A program made the position numbers and the translations under genes. This document shows positions 29,533 to 38,172 of a stretch of DNA of 64,000 bases, piece by piece; the first letter of the stretch is position 1; each line of letters begins with the position of its first letter. Below the pieces are notes generated by a model. It saw only the letters and a program-made list of their open reading frames with translations, ran no database searches and was not told the DNA's origin. The DNA comes from Flavobacterium lutivivi (GTDB taxonomy: Bacteria > Bacteroidota > Bacteroidia > Flavobacteriales > Flavobacteriaceae), in NCBI RefSeq assembly GCF_014642275.1, contig NZ_BMIM01000009.1, positions 55,189 through 119,188 on the forward strand. The letters are read 5' to 3'.

Positions 29533-29585
29533 TGTTTTTAAAATAAAATTTATAAATTGACCTCATATTCAATTCATTATAAGCC

Positions 29586-30278
29586 ATGAAAGACAGTAAA
29601 TCTGCTTTGTATTTGTTTGTTTCTGCCAGTTTAGTTGTAATAATATCAAGTGTTTTTAAATATGAAAATATTGTAATGTTGGCAAAACCCATGATAATTC
29701 CGTCAGCTTTTTTTTACTATTTGCAAACAAAAAAAACTGCTTTAAATATAAGTATCGCTTCAATTTTTGTTTCATTTTTTGTTGGAGACATGATAATTTT
29801 AGTGTTGGGAGATGCAGCTATTAGAATTATCTTATTGACATTTTTGGTTGGATATTTAATACTTTTAAAAACAATTGTGGAAGACTTGATTAGAATAGAG
29901 TTCAATTTTAGTTCGTTATTATATGTATTTATTTTAATGATTTTATTGGCAGGAATACTTTATTTTATTCTAGACTTACCAATAACTCAGATTATTGATA
30001 ACTACTGGATATTTATGATTTATGGAGTTGTATTGATTACCTTAGTTCTATTGGCTACATATTACTATGTCTCCAATCAGAACATTAACTCATTTAATTT
30101 GCTAATTGCTACTTTAGCAATGTTATTATCCGATTTGTTTTATTGCCTATACAATTATGTAATGAAATCGTCCATACTTGATGCTATGAATTTATTTACC
30201 CAATTTCTATCCTATTACTTATTAATTAAATATTATAATTCTAGAATTGTAACAAATAAAGTCAAATTGATTATTTAA
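29586..30278 (+). CDS. YhhN-family membrane protein, copy 1 (lysoplasmalogenase-like)
   Basis: A 230-aa protein with about eight membrane helices. The early AKPMIIPSAFFYY, the GD pair in FVSFFVGDMIILVLG and the SD pair in LLIATLAMLLSDLFYCLYNY are the characteristic positions of the YhhN/TMEM86 family, whose studied members are lysoplasmalogenases or related lyso-ether-lipid hydrolases; both Asp residues are present. It is the first of three tandem homologous genes with 4-nt spacers, so the three are surely one operon. The family's role in aerobic flavobacteria, which are not known for plasmalogens, is unclear. Confidence 0.7.
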   Translation: MKDSKSALYLFVSASLVVIISSVFKYENIVMLAKPMIIPSAFFYYLQTKKTALNISIASIFVSFFVGDMIILVLGDAAIRIILLTFLVGYLILLKTIVEDLIRIEFNFSSLLYVFILMILLAGILYFILDLPITQIIDNYWIFMIYGVVLITLVLLATYYYVSNQNINSFNLLIATLAMLLSDLFYCLYNYVMKSSILDAMNLFTQFLSYYLLIKYYNSRIVTNKVKLII

Positions 30279-30282
30279 TGAT

Positions 30283-30996
30283 ATGTGGAAAAAAAATAGA
30301 ATAGCTTCATTATTACTTTCTTTGTATTTTATTATTTCTATAATTGAAATAGTTGCAGAATTTTTTGAGGATAAGACACTCTTGTGGCTTTCTAAACCAT
30401 TATTAATCCCTGTTCTGATTGCTTTTTATATAAAAAAATCGAAGAGAATTAACAATGTATTTATAGCAGCTTTGTTTTTTAGTTGGGTAGCCAATATCAT
30501 TTTTATTGAGAAAAAGTTCAATTTTATAATCGCTGGCTCAATCTTCTTTTTGATTTATAAAATAATTATTATTTACCTAGTCAATTCAAAAGTGAAATTT
30601 CCCAATATTTATCCAGCATTGATAGGTGCTTTACCATTTGTTTTCCTTTATGTAGTTATTTCATTTTTCACTTTCCCAATTATGGGAAAAAATATTTATA
30701 TTTTTCTAATACATGGTTTTTTTAGTGTAGTATTAGGTGCAATAAGTCTTGGAAATTATTTTTTATTACCCAATAAACCCAATTTTAACTTATTTGTAAG
30801 CTCAATGCTCTTTGCTATCACTCAGTTTTTATTTGTTTTGAATTATTACAGCGAAAATACAGGATTGTATCACAGTTTATCAATGATACTTTATGTTTTT
30901 GGACAATTGCTTTTAGTTAAGTTCATGTTTTTGACTGAAAAATATAAAAGCAAATATGAAATTGTTAACTATTTAAAAGAACCAACTAATAGCTGA
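30283..30996 (+). CDS. YhhN-like membrane protein, copy 2, Asp pair missing
   Basis: A 237-aa polytopic membrane protein and the middle gene of the tandem triplet. LSKPLLIPVLIAFYIKKSKR corresponds to the KPLLIP block of YhhN proteins. At the two positions where YhhN enzymes have Asp, it reads AALFFSWVANIIFIEKK (GD replaced by AN) and SSMLFAITQFLFVLNYY (SD replaced by TQ). It has therefore probably lost catalysis while keeping the fold. The gene starts four bases after copy 1. It could be a structural or regulatory partner of copy 1; that is inference. Confidence 0.6.
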   Translation: MWKKNRIASLLLSLYFIISIIEIVAEFFEDKTLLWLSKPLLIPVLIAFYIKKSKRINNVFIAALFFSWVANIIFIEKKFNFIIAGSIFFLIYKIIIIYLVNSKVKFPNIYPALIGALPFVFLYVVISFFTFPIMGKNIYIFLIHGFFSVVLGAISLGNYFLLPNKPNFNLFVSSMLFAITQFLFVLNYYSENTGLYHSLSMILYVFGQLLLVKFMFLTEKYKSKYEIVNYLKEPTNS

Positions 30997-31000
30997 TAAT

Positions 31001-31681
31001 ATGAGTACTACAATCAAATCCAAATTTTATACAGCTTTATATATAACGGTTTCTATTATGGAAATATTAGCCGAATATTTCCAATATGATTTAGGTAAAA
31101 TAATTTTAAAACCGTTAATACCAATAGTTATAATTGCTATTTATTTAAACATAAGTAACAAAAAAGATTGGATGTTTATAGTAATGATGATGTTGTCTGT
31201 ACTTACAAATGTATTGTTTATTCCAAATTCGCCTAAATACCTGTTTTATGGATTGATTGTCTATACCTTTTTGAGATTTTTGATGGTCTATATCACATTC
31301 AAAATAAGTAAGTTGAAGGATTTTATTCCTCTTTTTATTGCTACTTCACCGTTTCTAATTGTTTTTTTCTATTTGTTTTTTGAAGGTAGTGTAATTCCAG
31401 AAGACACAGTTCCTGTAATTATTGTTCAAAATGTATTGATTTCATTGTTTGCAGGACTTTCCCTTTCAAGCTATGTGATGAATGATAACAAGCAAAATTC
31501 CATATTACTTATCAGTGCTTTGCTTTTTGTAATGCTGCAATTAGTAGTGTTTGTAGAAAAATTTTACCTCGAAAATGAATATTCTCAAATTCTTAGACCA
31601 ATGGCAATGACCTTGAACGCCTTGGCATTTTATGCTTTTTTAAGATTTGTTTTAGAAGGTGAAAAATCAAATAATAATTGA
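31001..31681 (+). CDS. YhhN-like membrane protein, copy 3, Asp pair missing
   Basis: A 226-aa polytopic membrane protein, the third tandem gene. ILKPLIPIVIIAIYLNISNKKD is the KP block; the usual GD and SD positions read MMMLSVLTNVLFIPN (TN) and ISALLFVMLQLVVFVEKFY (LQ). Like copy 2 it lacks both conserved Asp residues, yet the frame is intact and hydrophobicity is kept, so selection on the protein is likely. Its 3' end overlaps by 15 bases with the 3' end of the converging 5'-nucleotidase gene. Confidence 0.6.
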   Translation: MSTTIKSKFYTALYITVSIMEILAEYFQYDLGKIILKPLIPIVIIAIYLNISNKKDWMFIVMMMLSVLTNVLFIPNSPKYLFYGLIVYTFLRFLMVYITFKISKLKDFIPLFIATSPFLIVFFYLFFEGSVIPEDTVPVIIVQNVLISLFAGLSLSSYVMNDNKQNSILLISALLFVMLQLVVFVEKFYLENEYSQILRPMAMTLNALAFYAFLRFVLEGEKSNNN

Positions 31682-32581
31682 TTTTCCATTAGCAGCAATA
31701 TTTTTTTCCTCGTCAAAATAAAAGTCAATTCTTCCCAAGTTTATCCCATAACAACCTACTTGATTCACCAAGACATCTTTTCCCTCAATGTTTTTAAGTA
31801 TTGTTGGTTTATCTAAAAAAGTATGTGTATGACCTCCAATTATCAAGTCAATGTCTTTGGTTAATGTGGCTAATTTTGTATCACAAATTTTATCAGGTTC
31901 ATTTTTATATTGATACCCAATGTGAGATAAACAAATAATTAAATCACATTTTTTTTCTTGTTTCAAAATTCTCGCCATTTCTTGTGCTACAGAAACAGGA
32001 TCATGATATACAGTTTCTTTAGAATTCCGTTTATCTACTAATCCGTCTAATTCGACACCAAGTCCAAAAACACCAACTTTAATACCATTTTTATTAAAGA
32101 CTTTATAAGGTTTTACATGACCATCCAATACGGTATTTTTAAAATCATAGTTAGCAGAAACAAATTCAAAAGTAGCATTTGGCAATTGAGCATAAAGTCC
32201 ATCAATTCCATTGTCAAAATCATGATTTCCTATCGTTGCTAAATCATATTTCATCATGCTCATTAATTTGAATTCTAGTTCACCACCATAATAGTTAAAA
32301 TATGGTGTTCCTTGAAAAATATCGCCAGAATCTAATAAAAGCACATTTGGGTTTTCTGCTCTAATTTTTTCAATTAGCGCTGCTCTTCTAGCAACTCCGC
32401 CCATATTTGGATTCTTAGGATGATCAGCAGGAAAAGGATCAATATAACTATGGACATCATTTGTGTGCAAAACAGTTAGATGTTTGCTTCCTGATGTTTT
32501 GAAACTTGACAAAGAAAAACCACCAGCACTAAGCAATAATCCGCTTGATATAGAACCTTTTAAAAACTCTCTTCTTTTCAT
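31667..32581 (-). CDS. 5'-nucleotidase metallophosphatase half, Tat-exported
   Basis: A 304-aa protein matching only the N-terminal calcineurin-like domain of UshA-type 5'-nucleotidases. The twin-arginine signal is MKRREFLKGSISSGLLLSAGG. Metal and catalytic motifs: LHTNDVHSY, LLLDSGDIFQGTPYF, TIGNHDFDNG, ICLSHIGYQ and IIGGHTHTF. The substrate-binding C-terminal domain is absent; it is encoded by the gene immediately upstream, whose stop overlaps this ATG by one base (TAATG). The two gene products probably form the complete periplasmic nucleotidase. The nucleotide range is unknown. Confidence 0.9.
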   Translation of the reverse strand: MKRREFLKGSISSGLLLSAGGFSLSSFKTSGSKHLTVLHTNDVHSYIDPFPADHPKNPNMGGVARRAALIEKIRAENPNVLLLDSGDIFQGTPYFNYYGGELEFKLMSMMKYDLATIGNHDFDNGIDGLYAQLPNATFEFVSANYDFKNTVLDGHVKPYKVFNKNGIKVGVFGLGVELDGLVDKRNSKETVYHDPVSVAQEMARILKQEKKCDLIICLSHIGYQYKNEPDKICDTKLATLTKDIDLIIGGHTHTFLDKPTILKNIEGKDVLVNQVGCYGINLGRIDFYFDEEKNIAANGKSIII

Positions 32582-33354
32582 TATTCAGTAATTCTTTGAT
32601 TAGTATTGACTTTTATCTCTTTGTTTGACTTGAAATAATCTATGATAATATTTCTCAATTTATAGTCCAAATCAAATTTCTGGCTATTCTTTTTAAAAAA
32701 CAGCATATTATCGCCGCCATTTGCTAAATAATCTGAAGTGACAACATAATATACTTTTTCTTCCTCGAGATTATTGTTCCCAATCTTTATATTAGACGGT
32801 TTTCCATCAGAATTAATGGTAAAACTCATACCTGATAATGGATGTGGTTTCTTTTCACTAATAATATAATCAACTATTTCTAGAACAACTTTTCCAGAAA
32901 TAGCCAGTACTACAGTGCTATTTTCAAAAGGCATTACTTCATAGGCTGTTCTTGCAGTAACATTTCCTTTTGGGATAATTGAACGAATTCCACCATTATT
33001 CAACAAGCAAAAATCTATTTTTTTGTGTTCTCTTTTTTCAAAAACTACATTTGACATTTCCAAAGTAATATCGGAAAGAAAATTTCCCATAGGCGTTTGC
33101 CATTTTCCATTTTTATCAATTGTTTCGGGCGCAAATGATAGAACTGTACTCAAGTCTGCATCAATTCTATCTCTGTATGGTTTTATAATTTTTTCAAATT
33201 CAGTGCTTTCCTGAATTTTCTCATTGATATTTATTTGCTTTCCAACTATTTTTTCTACAGCATATTTCTTTTCAGCACACGAAATAGTAAGTGTAAATGT
33301 TAATAATAAAACAAATTGTTTTAAAACAATATTATAGTTTGTTAGTTTTACCAT
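32581..33354 (-). CDS. 5'-nucleotidase C-terminal domain lipoprotein
   Basis: A 257-aa lipoprotein: a hydrophobic segment VLKQFVLLLTFTLTISC ends in a lipobox Cys near residue 26. The rest is a 5'-nucleotidase C-terminal domain: TPMGNFLSDITLEM, FCLLNNGGIRSIIPKGNVT, AYEVMPFENSTVVLAISG and YYVVTSDYLANGGDNM. These carry the nucleoside-binding part but no metal site. The catalytic half is the next gene of the operon. The gene order (C-terminal half first) is the reverse of the domain order in UshA. Export by Sec contrasts with Tat export of its partner. Confidence 0.88.
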   Translation of the reverse strand: MVKLTNYNIVLKQFVLLLTFTLTISCAEKKYAVEKIVGKQININEKIQESTEFEKIIKPYRDRIDADLSTVLSFAPETIDKNGKWQTPMGNFLSDITLEMSNVVFEKREHKKIDFCLLNNGGIRSIIPKGNVTARTAYEVMPFENSTVVLAISGKVVLEIVDYIISEKKPHPLSGMSFTINSDGKPSNIKIGNNNLEEEKVYYVVTSDYLANGGDNMLFFKKNSQKFDLDYKLRNIIIDYFKSNKEIKVNTNQRITE

Positions 33355-33376
33355 GTATTAATACAACGTTTTTTAA

Positions 33377-33384
33377 TAAATTTG
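33377..33384 (+). promoter_or_regulatory. -7 element upstream of DUF6913-like gene and dapA
   Basis: TAAATTTG is an exact consensus match. Its predicted transcription start, near 33388, precedes the ATG at 33404, supporting that ATG as the original start of the downstream gene. Confidence 0.55.
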
Positions 33385-33403
33385 TTATCCAAGTAAAAGT
33401 AGC

Positions 33404-33922
33404 ATGTTTTTCAATTAGTTCAAGGAAATTATTTTAAAAAAAATAGTTAAAAAAAAATTACTTAATGATAAGGCTATTGTTAATACTAAGAAGATAATCT
33501 CCGTGGGTTTATTACTTGATGAAAAACAATTTCAGTTTTGTAATCAAATAACAAAAGAATTGGTTAATGCAGGGATAAGCGAAAACCAAATAGAAGTTTT
33601 AGGTTTTAAAAATAAAATTAATAAAAATGAAACTTTTAACTTCCCTGTTTTTAGTTATAAATCTATCTCAATAAACGGTCATTTCAATGACAAAAACTTT
33701 ATAGATTTTATCGCAAAACCTTTTGATTTACTCATCAATTTCTATGAATTAGAAAGAGCACCTTTGATGATGGTTTCTGTTTCTTCTAAAGCTGAATTCA
33801 AAGTAGGTTTTGGCTCTGTTGATAAGAGGATAAATAACTTTATAATTGACACAGAAACAAATGATTACAAAGTTTTTCTAAATGAATTATTCAAATACTT
33901 AAAAATACTAAACAAACTATAA
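33404..33922 (+). pseudogene. DUF6913-like gene with in-frame TAG at codon 5
   Basis: From the ATG at 33404 the frame reads Met-Phe-Phe-Asn, then TAG (33416-33418), then continues open to 33922. The part after the TAG, FKEIILKKIVKKKLLNDKAI, is Lys-rich and runs straight into VGLLLDEKQFQFCNQITKEL. The rest ([51 protein letters not shown]) resembles the DUF6913 family of Flavobacteriaceae, whose members as I recall start with such a Lys-rich helix. A GTG at 33503 would give a 139-aa product lacking that helix. Either the gene is newly damaged, it restarts at GTG, or the TAG is an assembly error. It is one base ahead of dapA and probably co-transcribed. Function unknown. Confidence 0.6.
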
Positions 33923-33923
33923 A

Positions 33924-34808
33924 ATGCAATCACTTATAGGCACAGGAGTTGCACTAATTACTCCTTTCAAAAAAGACTTTTCTGTTGATGCAGAAGCACT
34001 GAAAGCAATCGTAAATTATCAAATAGACAATGGCATCGATTATTTAGTAGTATTAGGAACTACCGCAGAAAGTGCAACTTTATCATCTGATGAAAAAGAA
34101 TTAGTAATAAAAACTATTGTTGAAACAAACAATGGTAGATTGCCTTTGGTTTTGGGTGTTGGTGGAAACAATACTCAAAAGGTTGTTGAAGAGTTGAAAA
34201 ACAGAGATTTCTCAGCTTTTGATGCAATCTTATCTGTTTCTCCATACTACAACAAACCAACACAAGAAGGAATTTATCAGCATTTTAAAGCAGTAGCTGA
34301 AGCATCACCAATTCCTGTTATTCTTTACAATGTTCCAGGAAGAACAGCTAGTAACATGTTGCCATCAACAGTATTAAGATTAGCCAATGATTTTCAAAAC
34401 ATTGTGGGGATTAAAGAAGCAGCTGGCGATATTGTACAAGCGATGAAATTAATTCAAAATAAACCAAAGGACTTTTTAGTTATTTCTGGCGATGATATGA
34501 TTACGCTTCCAATGGTTCTTGCTGGTGGAGCAGGAGTGATTTCTGTAATAGCTGAAGGTTTTCCAAAAAAGTTTTCAGACATGGTTCGCTTAGGGTTAAA
34601 CAAAAGAGTTGATGAAGCATATAAACTACATTATCTTTTGGCAGATTCTATCGATATGATTTTTGAACAAGGAAATCCAGCAGGAATTAAGGAAATTTTC
34701 AAATCACTTGGTTTGGCCGAAAATACAGTGCGATTACCACTAGTAAATGTGGATGAAAATTTATCAAATAGAATTCAATTATTCGTTGAAAAAATGACCA
34801 AAAATTGA
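33924..34808 (+). CDS. dapA: 4-hydroxy-tetrahydrodipicolinate synthase
   Basis: A 294-aa TIM-barrel aldolase that condenses pyruvate and aspartate semialdehyde, the entry to diaminopimelate and lysine synthesis. Visible: [31 protein letters not shown] (the Thr-Thr pair), [16 protein letters not shown], the catalytic Tyr in [12 protein letters not shown] and the Schiff-base Lys in VGIKEAAGD, then [21 protein letters not shown]. It starts one base after the DUF6913-like gene stop. The bamD promoter lies downstream. Confidence 0.96.
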   Translation: MQSLIGTGVALITPFKKDFSVDAEALKAIVNYQIDNGIDYLVVLGTTAESATLSSDEKELVIKTIVETNNGRLPLVLGVGGNNTQKVVEELKNRDFSAFDAILSVSPYYNKPTQEGIYQHFKAVAEASPIPVILYNVPGRTASNMLPSTVLRLANDFQNIVGIKEAAGDIVQAMKLIQNKPKDFLVISGDDMITLPMVLAGGAGVISVIAEGFPKKFSDMVRLGLNKRVDEAYKLHYLLADSIDMIFEQGNPAGIKEIFKSLGLAENTVRLPLVNVDENLSNRIQLFVEKMTKN

Positions 34809-34822
34809 GCCTAAAAAAATAT

Positions 34823-34852
34823 TTTGTAGTCAATAATTAATAATTAACTTTG
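34823..34852 (+). promoter_or_regulatory. Promoter of bamD operon
   Basis: TTTG (34823-34826), an 18-nt spacer and TAACTTTG (34845-34852) make one of the best-matched Bacteroidota promoters here. The ATG is 55 nt further on, giving a leader of about 50 nt. Confidence 0.7.
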
Positions 34853-34907
34853 CAGTTGCTTTTCAAAGTTTCAAAAACCCTTTGAATACAAGCATCAAGT
34901 ATATAAA

Positions 34908-35702
34908 ATGAAGAAAATTTTAGTATTATTAGCATTCTCTTTTGCTCTATTTTCCTGTAATGAATATCAAAAAGCACTCAAGTCTGAAGATGTAGCAGTG
35001 AAATTTGATGTTGCAACTAAGCAATATGAAGCTGGAAAATATAGTAAAGCAATTAGACTTTTTGAGCAAATTGCTCCAGCCTACAAAGGAAAACCTTCGG
35101 CTGAGAAAATGTTTTATATGTATTCGCAATCTCTTTATAAAACAAAACAATATTATTTAGCAGGTTATCAGTTTGAAAGTTTTGCTGCAAGTTACCCAAG
35201 AAGTCAAAAGATAGAAGAAGCATCATATCTTGGCGCAAAATGCTTTTATGAACTTTCACCAGCTTACAGCTTAGATCAAACAGACACCAACAAAGCAATC
35301 GAAAAACTCCAATCTTTTATTGATGAATATCCAGAATCTCAGTATCTAGCGGAAGCAAATACTTTGGTGAAATCATTAAGAGAAAAATTGGAGAAAAAAG
35401 CTTTTGAAATAGCTAAACAATATAATACAATTTCAGATTATAAATCAGCGATTATCGCTCTAGATAATTTTATACAGAATTATCCTGGAACACCTTTTAA
35501 AGAAAAAGCGTTGTTTTATAAGCTAGATTCAAGTTATCAATTGGCTATAAATAGTGTTCCGTCAAAGATGAAAGAACGATTGGAAAATGCTAAAACAGCT
35601 TACAATAATTTAATAAAATTTAATAATAATACAGAATTCAAATCAAAAGCAGATGATATGCTTGCTAAGATTGATGATGAACTAAAACAATTTTCAAAAT
35701 AA
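34908..35702 (+). CDS. bamD: Outer membrane assembly lipoprotein BamD
   Basis: A 264-aa lipoprotein of the BAM complex, which inserts beta-barrel proteins into the outer membrane with BamA. The signal MKKILVLLAFSFALFSCNEY has a lipobox with Cys17. The mature part is a series of TPR-like repeats (KQYEAGKYSKAIRLFEQIAP, SLYKTKQYYLAGYQFESFA, ASYPRSQKIEEASYLGAKC, LQSFIDEYPESQYLAEA, YKSAIIALDNFIQNYPGTP), the YfiO pattern. It leads the run bamD-rpoZ-coaBC-DUF4835-recN; rpoZ follows after two bases. Confidence 0.93.
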   Translation: MKKILVLLAFSFALFSCNEYQKALKSEDVAVKFDVATKQYEAGKYSKAIRLFEQIAPAYKGKPSAEKMFYMYSQSLYKTKQYYLAGYQFESFAASYPRSQKIEEASYLGAKCFYELSPAYSLDQTDTNKAIEKLQSFIDEYPESQYLAEANTLVKSLREKLEKKAFEIAKQYNTISDYKSAIIALDNFIQNYPGTPFKEKALFYKLDSSYQLAINSVPSKMKERLENAKTAYNNLIKFNNNTEFKSKADDMLAKIDDELKQFSK

Positions 35703-35704
35703 AT

Positions 35705-36031
35705 ATGGCAACAGATTTAAAGAAAACAAATGCTCCTGTAAACACAATTACTTACAACAAAAATGTGATTGAGGAAAAAACAGGAAATGTATATGAAGCA
35801 ATTACTATCATTGCAAAACGTGCTAATCAAATCAATTCAGAAATTAAAAAAGAATTGATAGACAAGCTAGATGAATTTGCTACTTATAATGATAGTCTAG
35901 AAGAGGTTTTTGAAAACAAAGAGCAAATTGAAGTTTCTAAGTTTTATGAAAAATTACCAAAACCTCATGCTCTTGCTGTTCAAGAATGGTTAGAGGACAG
36001 AATTTATTATAGAGATACAAATAAAGACTAA
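35705..36031 (+). CDS. rpoZ: RNA polymerase omega subunit (Rpb6 family)
   Basis: A 108-aa Rpb6/omega-type subunit in the divergent Bacteroidota form. NVYEAITIIAKRANQINSEIKKEL (about residues 27-50) corresponds to the family core, in which omega binds and stabilises beta-prime. The C-terminal half (DSLEEVFENKEQIEVSKFYEKLPKP) is acidic and lineage specific. Its position between bamD and coaBC resembles the rpoZ-coaBC pairing seen in many bacteria and supports the call. Confidence 0.85.
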   Translation: MATDLKKTNAPVNTITYNKNVIEEKTGNVYEAITIIAKRANQINSEIKKELIDKLDEFATYNDSLEEVFENKEQIEVSKFYEKLPKPHALAVQEWLEDRIYYRDTNKD

Positions 36032-36036
36032 ATAAA

Positions 36037-37278
36037 ATGTCAATTTTAAGCGGTAAAAAAATACTTCTCGGAATTTCGGGTGGAATAGCCGCTTACAAAA
36101 CGGCTAACTTAGTCAGATTATTTATAAAAGCAGGCGCAGATGTAAAAGTTGTCATGACGCCTGCTTCTAAAGACTTCGTTACTCCATTAACATTGTCAAC
36201 ACTTTCTAAAAATCCTGTTTATTCTACTTTTTTCAATGAAGAGGAAATCGTAACCCAAAACGGTGAACAGGTCAAACTAAACCCTCAATGGAATAATCAT
36301 GTGGAACTTGCTCTTTGGGCAGATTTTATGGTTATCGCTCCAGCTACAGCAAATACGTTATCCAAAATGGTAAATGGCAATTGTGATAATTTGCTAATTG
36401 CCACATATTTGTCAGCAAAATGTCCAGTATATTTTGCACCTGCTATGGATTTGGATATGTATAAACATCCATCTACCATCCATAGTTTTAATACACTAAA
36501 AATGTTTGGTAATATTATCATTCCAGCCGAAACAGGTGAACTAGCTAGCGGTCTTTCTGGCGAAGGAAGAATGGCTGAACCAGAGAATATAGTAGCTTTT
36601 ATAGAGAATGATATCCTTTCAAATTTACCTTTGAAAGGAAAAAAAGTATTAATAACTGCTGGACCAACGTATGAAGCAATAGATCCAGTTCGTTTTATTG
36701 GTAATCATTCATCAGGAAAAATGGGGTTTGATATTGCCAATTCAGCAAAAAAATATGGCGCAGAAGTAATTCTTATTACAGGACCAACAAACCAAAAGAT
36801 AGATGGTGTTAAACTGATTAGAGTAGTTTCAGGCGAAGAAATGTATGCAAGTTGTCATCATTTTTTTGAAAATGTAGATGTGGCCATTTGTGCTGCTGCG
36901 GTTGCAGATTACAAACCTAAATTTGTTGCTGAACAAAAAATAAAAAAGACTGATGAAGCTTTTACAATCGAACTAGAAAAGACAAAAGATATTCTTGCAT
37001 CACTAGGAAAAATTAAGAAAAATCAATTCTTGATAGGTTTTGCATTGGAAACTGAAAATGAAATTGAAAATGCAAAGCTAAAAATTCAGAAAAAAAACTT
37101 AGATTTGATAGTTTTAAATTCATTACAAGACGAAGGTGCTGGTTTTGGAAAATCAACAAACAAAGTTACTTTTATTGATAAAAACTTTTTTGTTGAACCA
37201 AAAGAATTGAAAACCAAAGAACTAGTAGCCGAAGACATTATTCAAAAAGTACTATCACACTATGAAAAAAATAGTTAA
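36037..37278 (+). CDS. coaBC: Bifunctional phosphopantothenoylcysteine decarboxylase/phosphopantothenate-cysteine ligase
   Basis: A 413-aa fusion performing two CoA-synthesis steps. The N-terminal CoaC flavodoxin-like domain (about 1-190) begins GKKILLGISGGIAAYKTANL and keeps the catalytic His in WNNHVELALWADF. The usual PxMNxxMW motif reads PAMDLDMY, and the ACG of the substrate clamp reads ASGLSGEGRM, so the Asn and Cys known from E. coli Dfp are Asp and Ser here. The C-terminal CoaB domain starts at KKVLITAGPTYEAIDPVRFI with NHSSGKMG, AAAVADYKP and the Lys of the KIKK segment. It overlaps the DUF4835 gene by 17 bases. Confidence 0.94.
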   Translation: MSILSGKKILLGISGGIAAYKTANLVRLFIKAGADVKVVMTPASKDFVTPLTLSTLSKNPVYSTFFNEEEIVTQNGEQVKLNPQWNNHVELALWADFMVIAPATANTLSKMVNGNCDNLLIATYLSAKCPVYFAPAMDLDMYKHPSTIHSFNTLKMFGNIIIPAETGELASGLSGEGRMAEPENIVAFIENDILSNLPLKGKKVLITAGPTYEAIDPVRFIGNHSSGKMGFDIANSAKKYGAEVILITGPTNQKIDGVKLIRVVSGEEMYASCHHFFENVDVAICAAAVADYKPKFVAEQKIKKTDEAFTIELEKTKDILASLGKIKKNQFLIGFALETENEIENAKLKIQKKNLDLIVLNSLQDEGAGFGKSTNKVTFIDKNFFVEPKELKTKELVAEDIIQKVLSHYEKNS

Positions 37279-38149
37279 TTTATCGTTTTTACTTTTCTTT
37301 TTTGTTGCCAATGCACAACAGTTGAATTGTACAGTACAGATTAATACTGATAAAATCAATATATCTAATAAGCAAGTTTTCAAAACATTGCAAACTGCCA
37401 TTTCTGATTTTGTAAACAAAACAGATTGGACAAATGAAGCTTACAAACCACAAGAAAAAATCAATTGTTCTATGGTAATCATCATGAATAGTTTTGAAAA
37501 CAATAATTTTTCGGGTACTATTCAAGTTCAATCAACGAGACCAATTTTTAATTCTACCTATGAATCGCCTGTCTTTAATTTTAATGACAATGATTTTTCG
37601 TTCAAATACACAGAATTTGAAAACCTTATTTTTAATCCATCAACATTCGATTCAAATTTAGTTTCGGTTTTGGCTTATTATAGTTTTATGATTATTGGTT
37701 TCGATGCCGATACCTATTCTCCAAATGGAGGAACATCTTGGTTTGACATGGCAAGACAAATTTTGACCGCAGCTCAACAAGGAGGTTATAAAGGTTGGAG
37801 CCAAGCAGATGGAAATCAAAACAGATTTTTCTTAGTTAACGATATTTTATCAGGTACTTATGATGATTTTAGAACTTCATTATATCAATATCATAGAGAA
37901 GGTTTGGATACGATGACAAAAGAAACAAAATCAGCAAAAGCAAAAATTATAGAAGCTATCAATGGTATTGCAAAAGTTTATTCCATTAGACCAAATGCAT
38001 TCCTTGCAAGAGTATTTTTTGACGCAAAGGCTGATGAAATTGTTTCAATATTATCTGGTGGTCCAAACATACCTTTAACTGAAACTGTAGAGGTTTTGAA
38101 TAGAGTTTCACCAGTGAACTCAAGTAAGTGGGCAAATATTAGACTTTAA
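37262..38149 (+). CDS. DUF4835 family exported protein
   Basis: A 295-aa protein with a signal peptide (MKKIVNLSFLLFFFVANAQ, cleaved before QLNC). It matches the DUF4835 family, restricted to Bacteroidota and usually found between coaBC and recN as here. Visible features are CTVQINTDKI near the N-terminus, the pattern SVLAYYSFMIIGFDADTYSP and GGTSWFDMARQILTAAQQGG, and a C-terminal RVSPVNSSKW. No enzyme motif is visible; it should be periplasmic. Translation is likely coupled to coaBC by the 17-base overlap. Confidence 0.85.
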   Translation: MKKIVNLSFLLFFFVANAQQLNCTVQINTDKINISNKQVFKTLQTAISDFVNKTDWTNEAYKPQEKINCSMVIIMNSFENNNFSGTIQVQSTRPIFNSTYESPVFNFNDNDFSFKYTEFENLIFNPSTFDSNLVSVLAYYSFMIIGFDADTYSPNGGTSWFDMARQILTAAQQGGYKGWSQADGNQNRFFLVNDILSGTYDDFRTSLYQYHREGLDTMTKETKSAKAKIIEAINGIAKVYSIRPNAFLARVFFDAKADEIVSILSGGPNIPLTETVEVLNRVSPVNSSKWANIRL

Positions 38150-38172
38150 TCGTTTCATAATTATTTTCCTTA

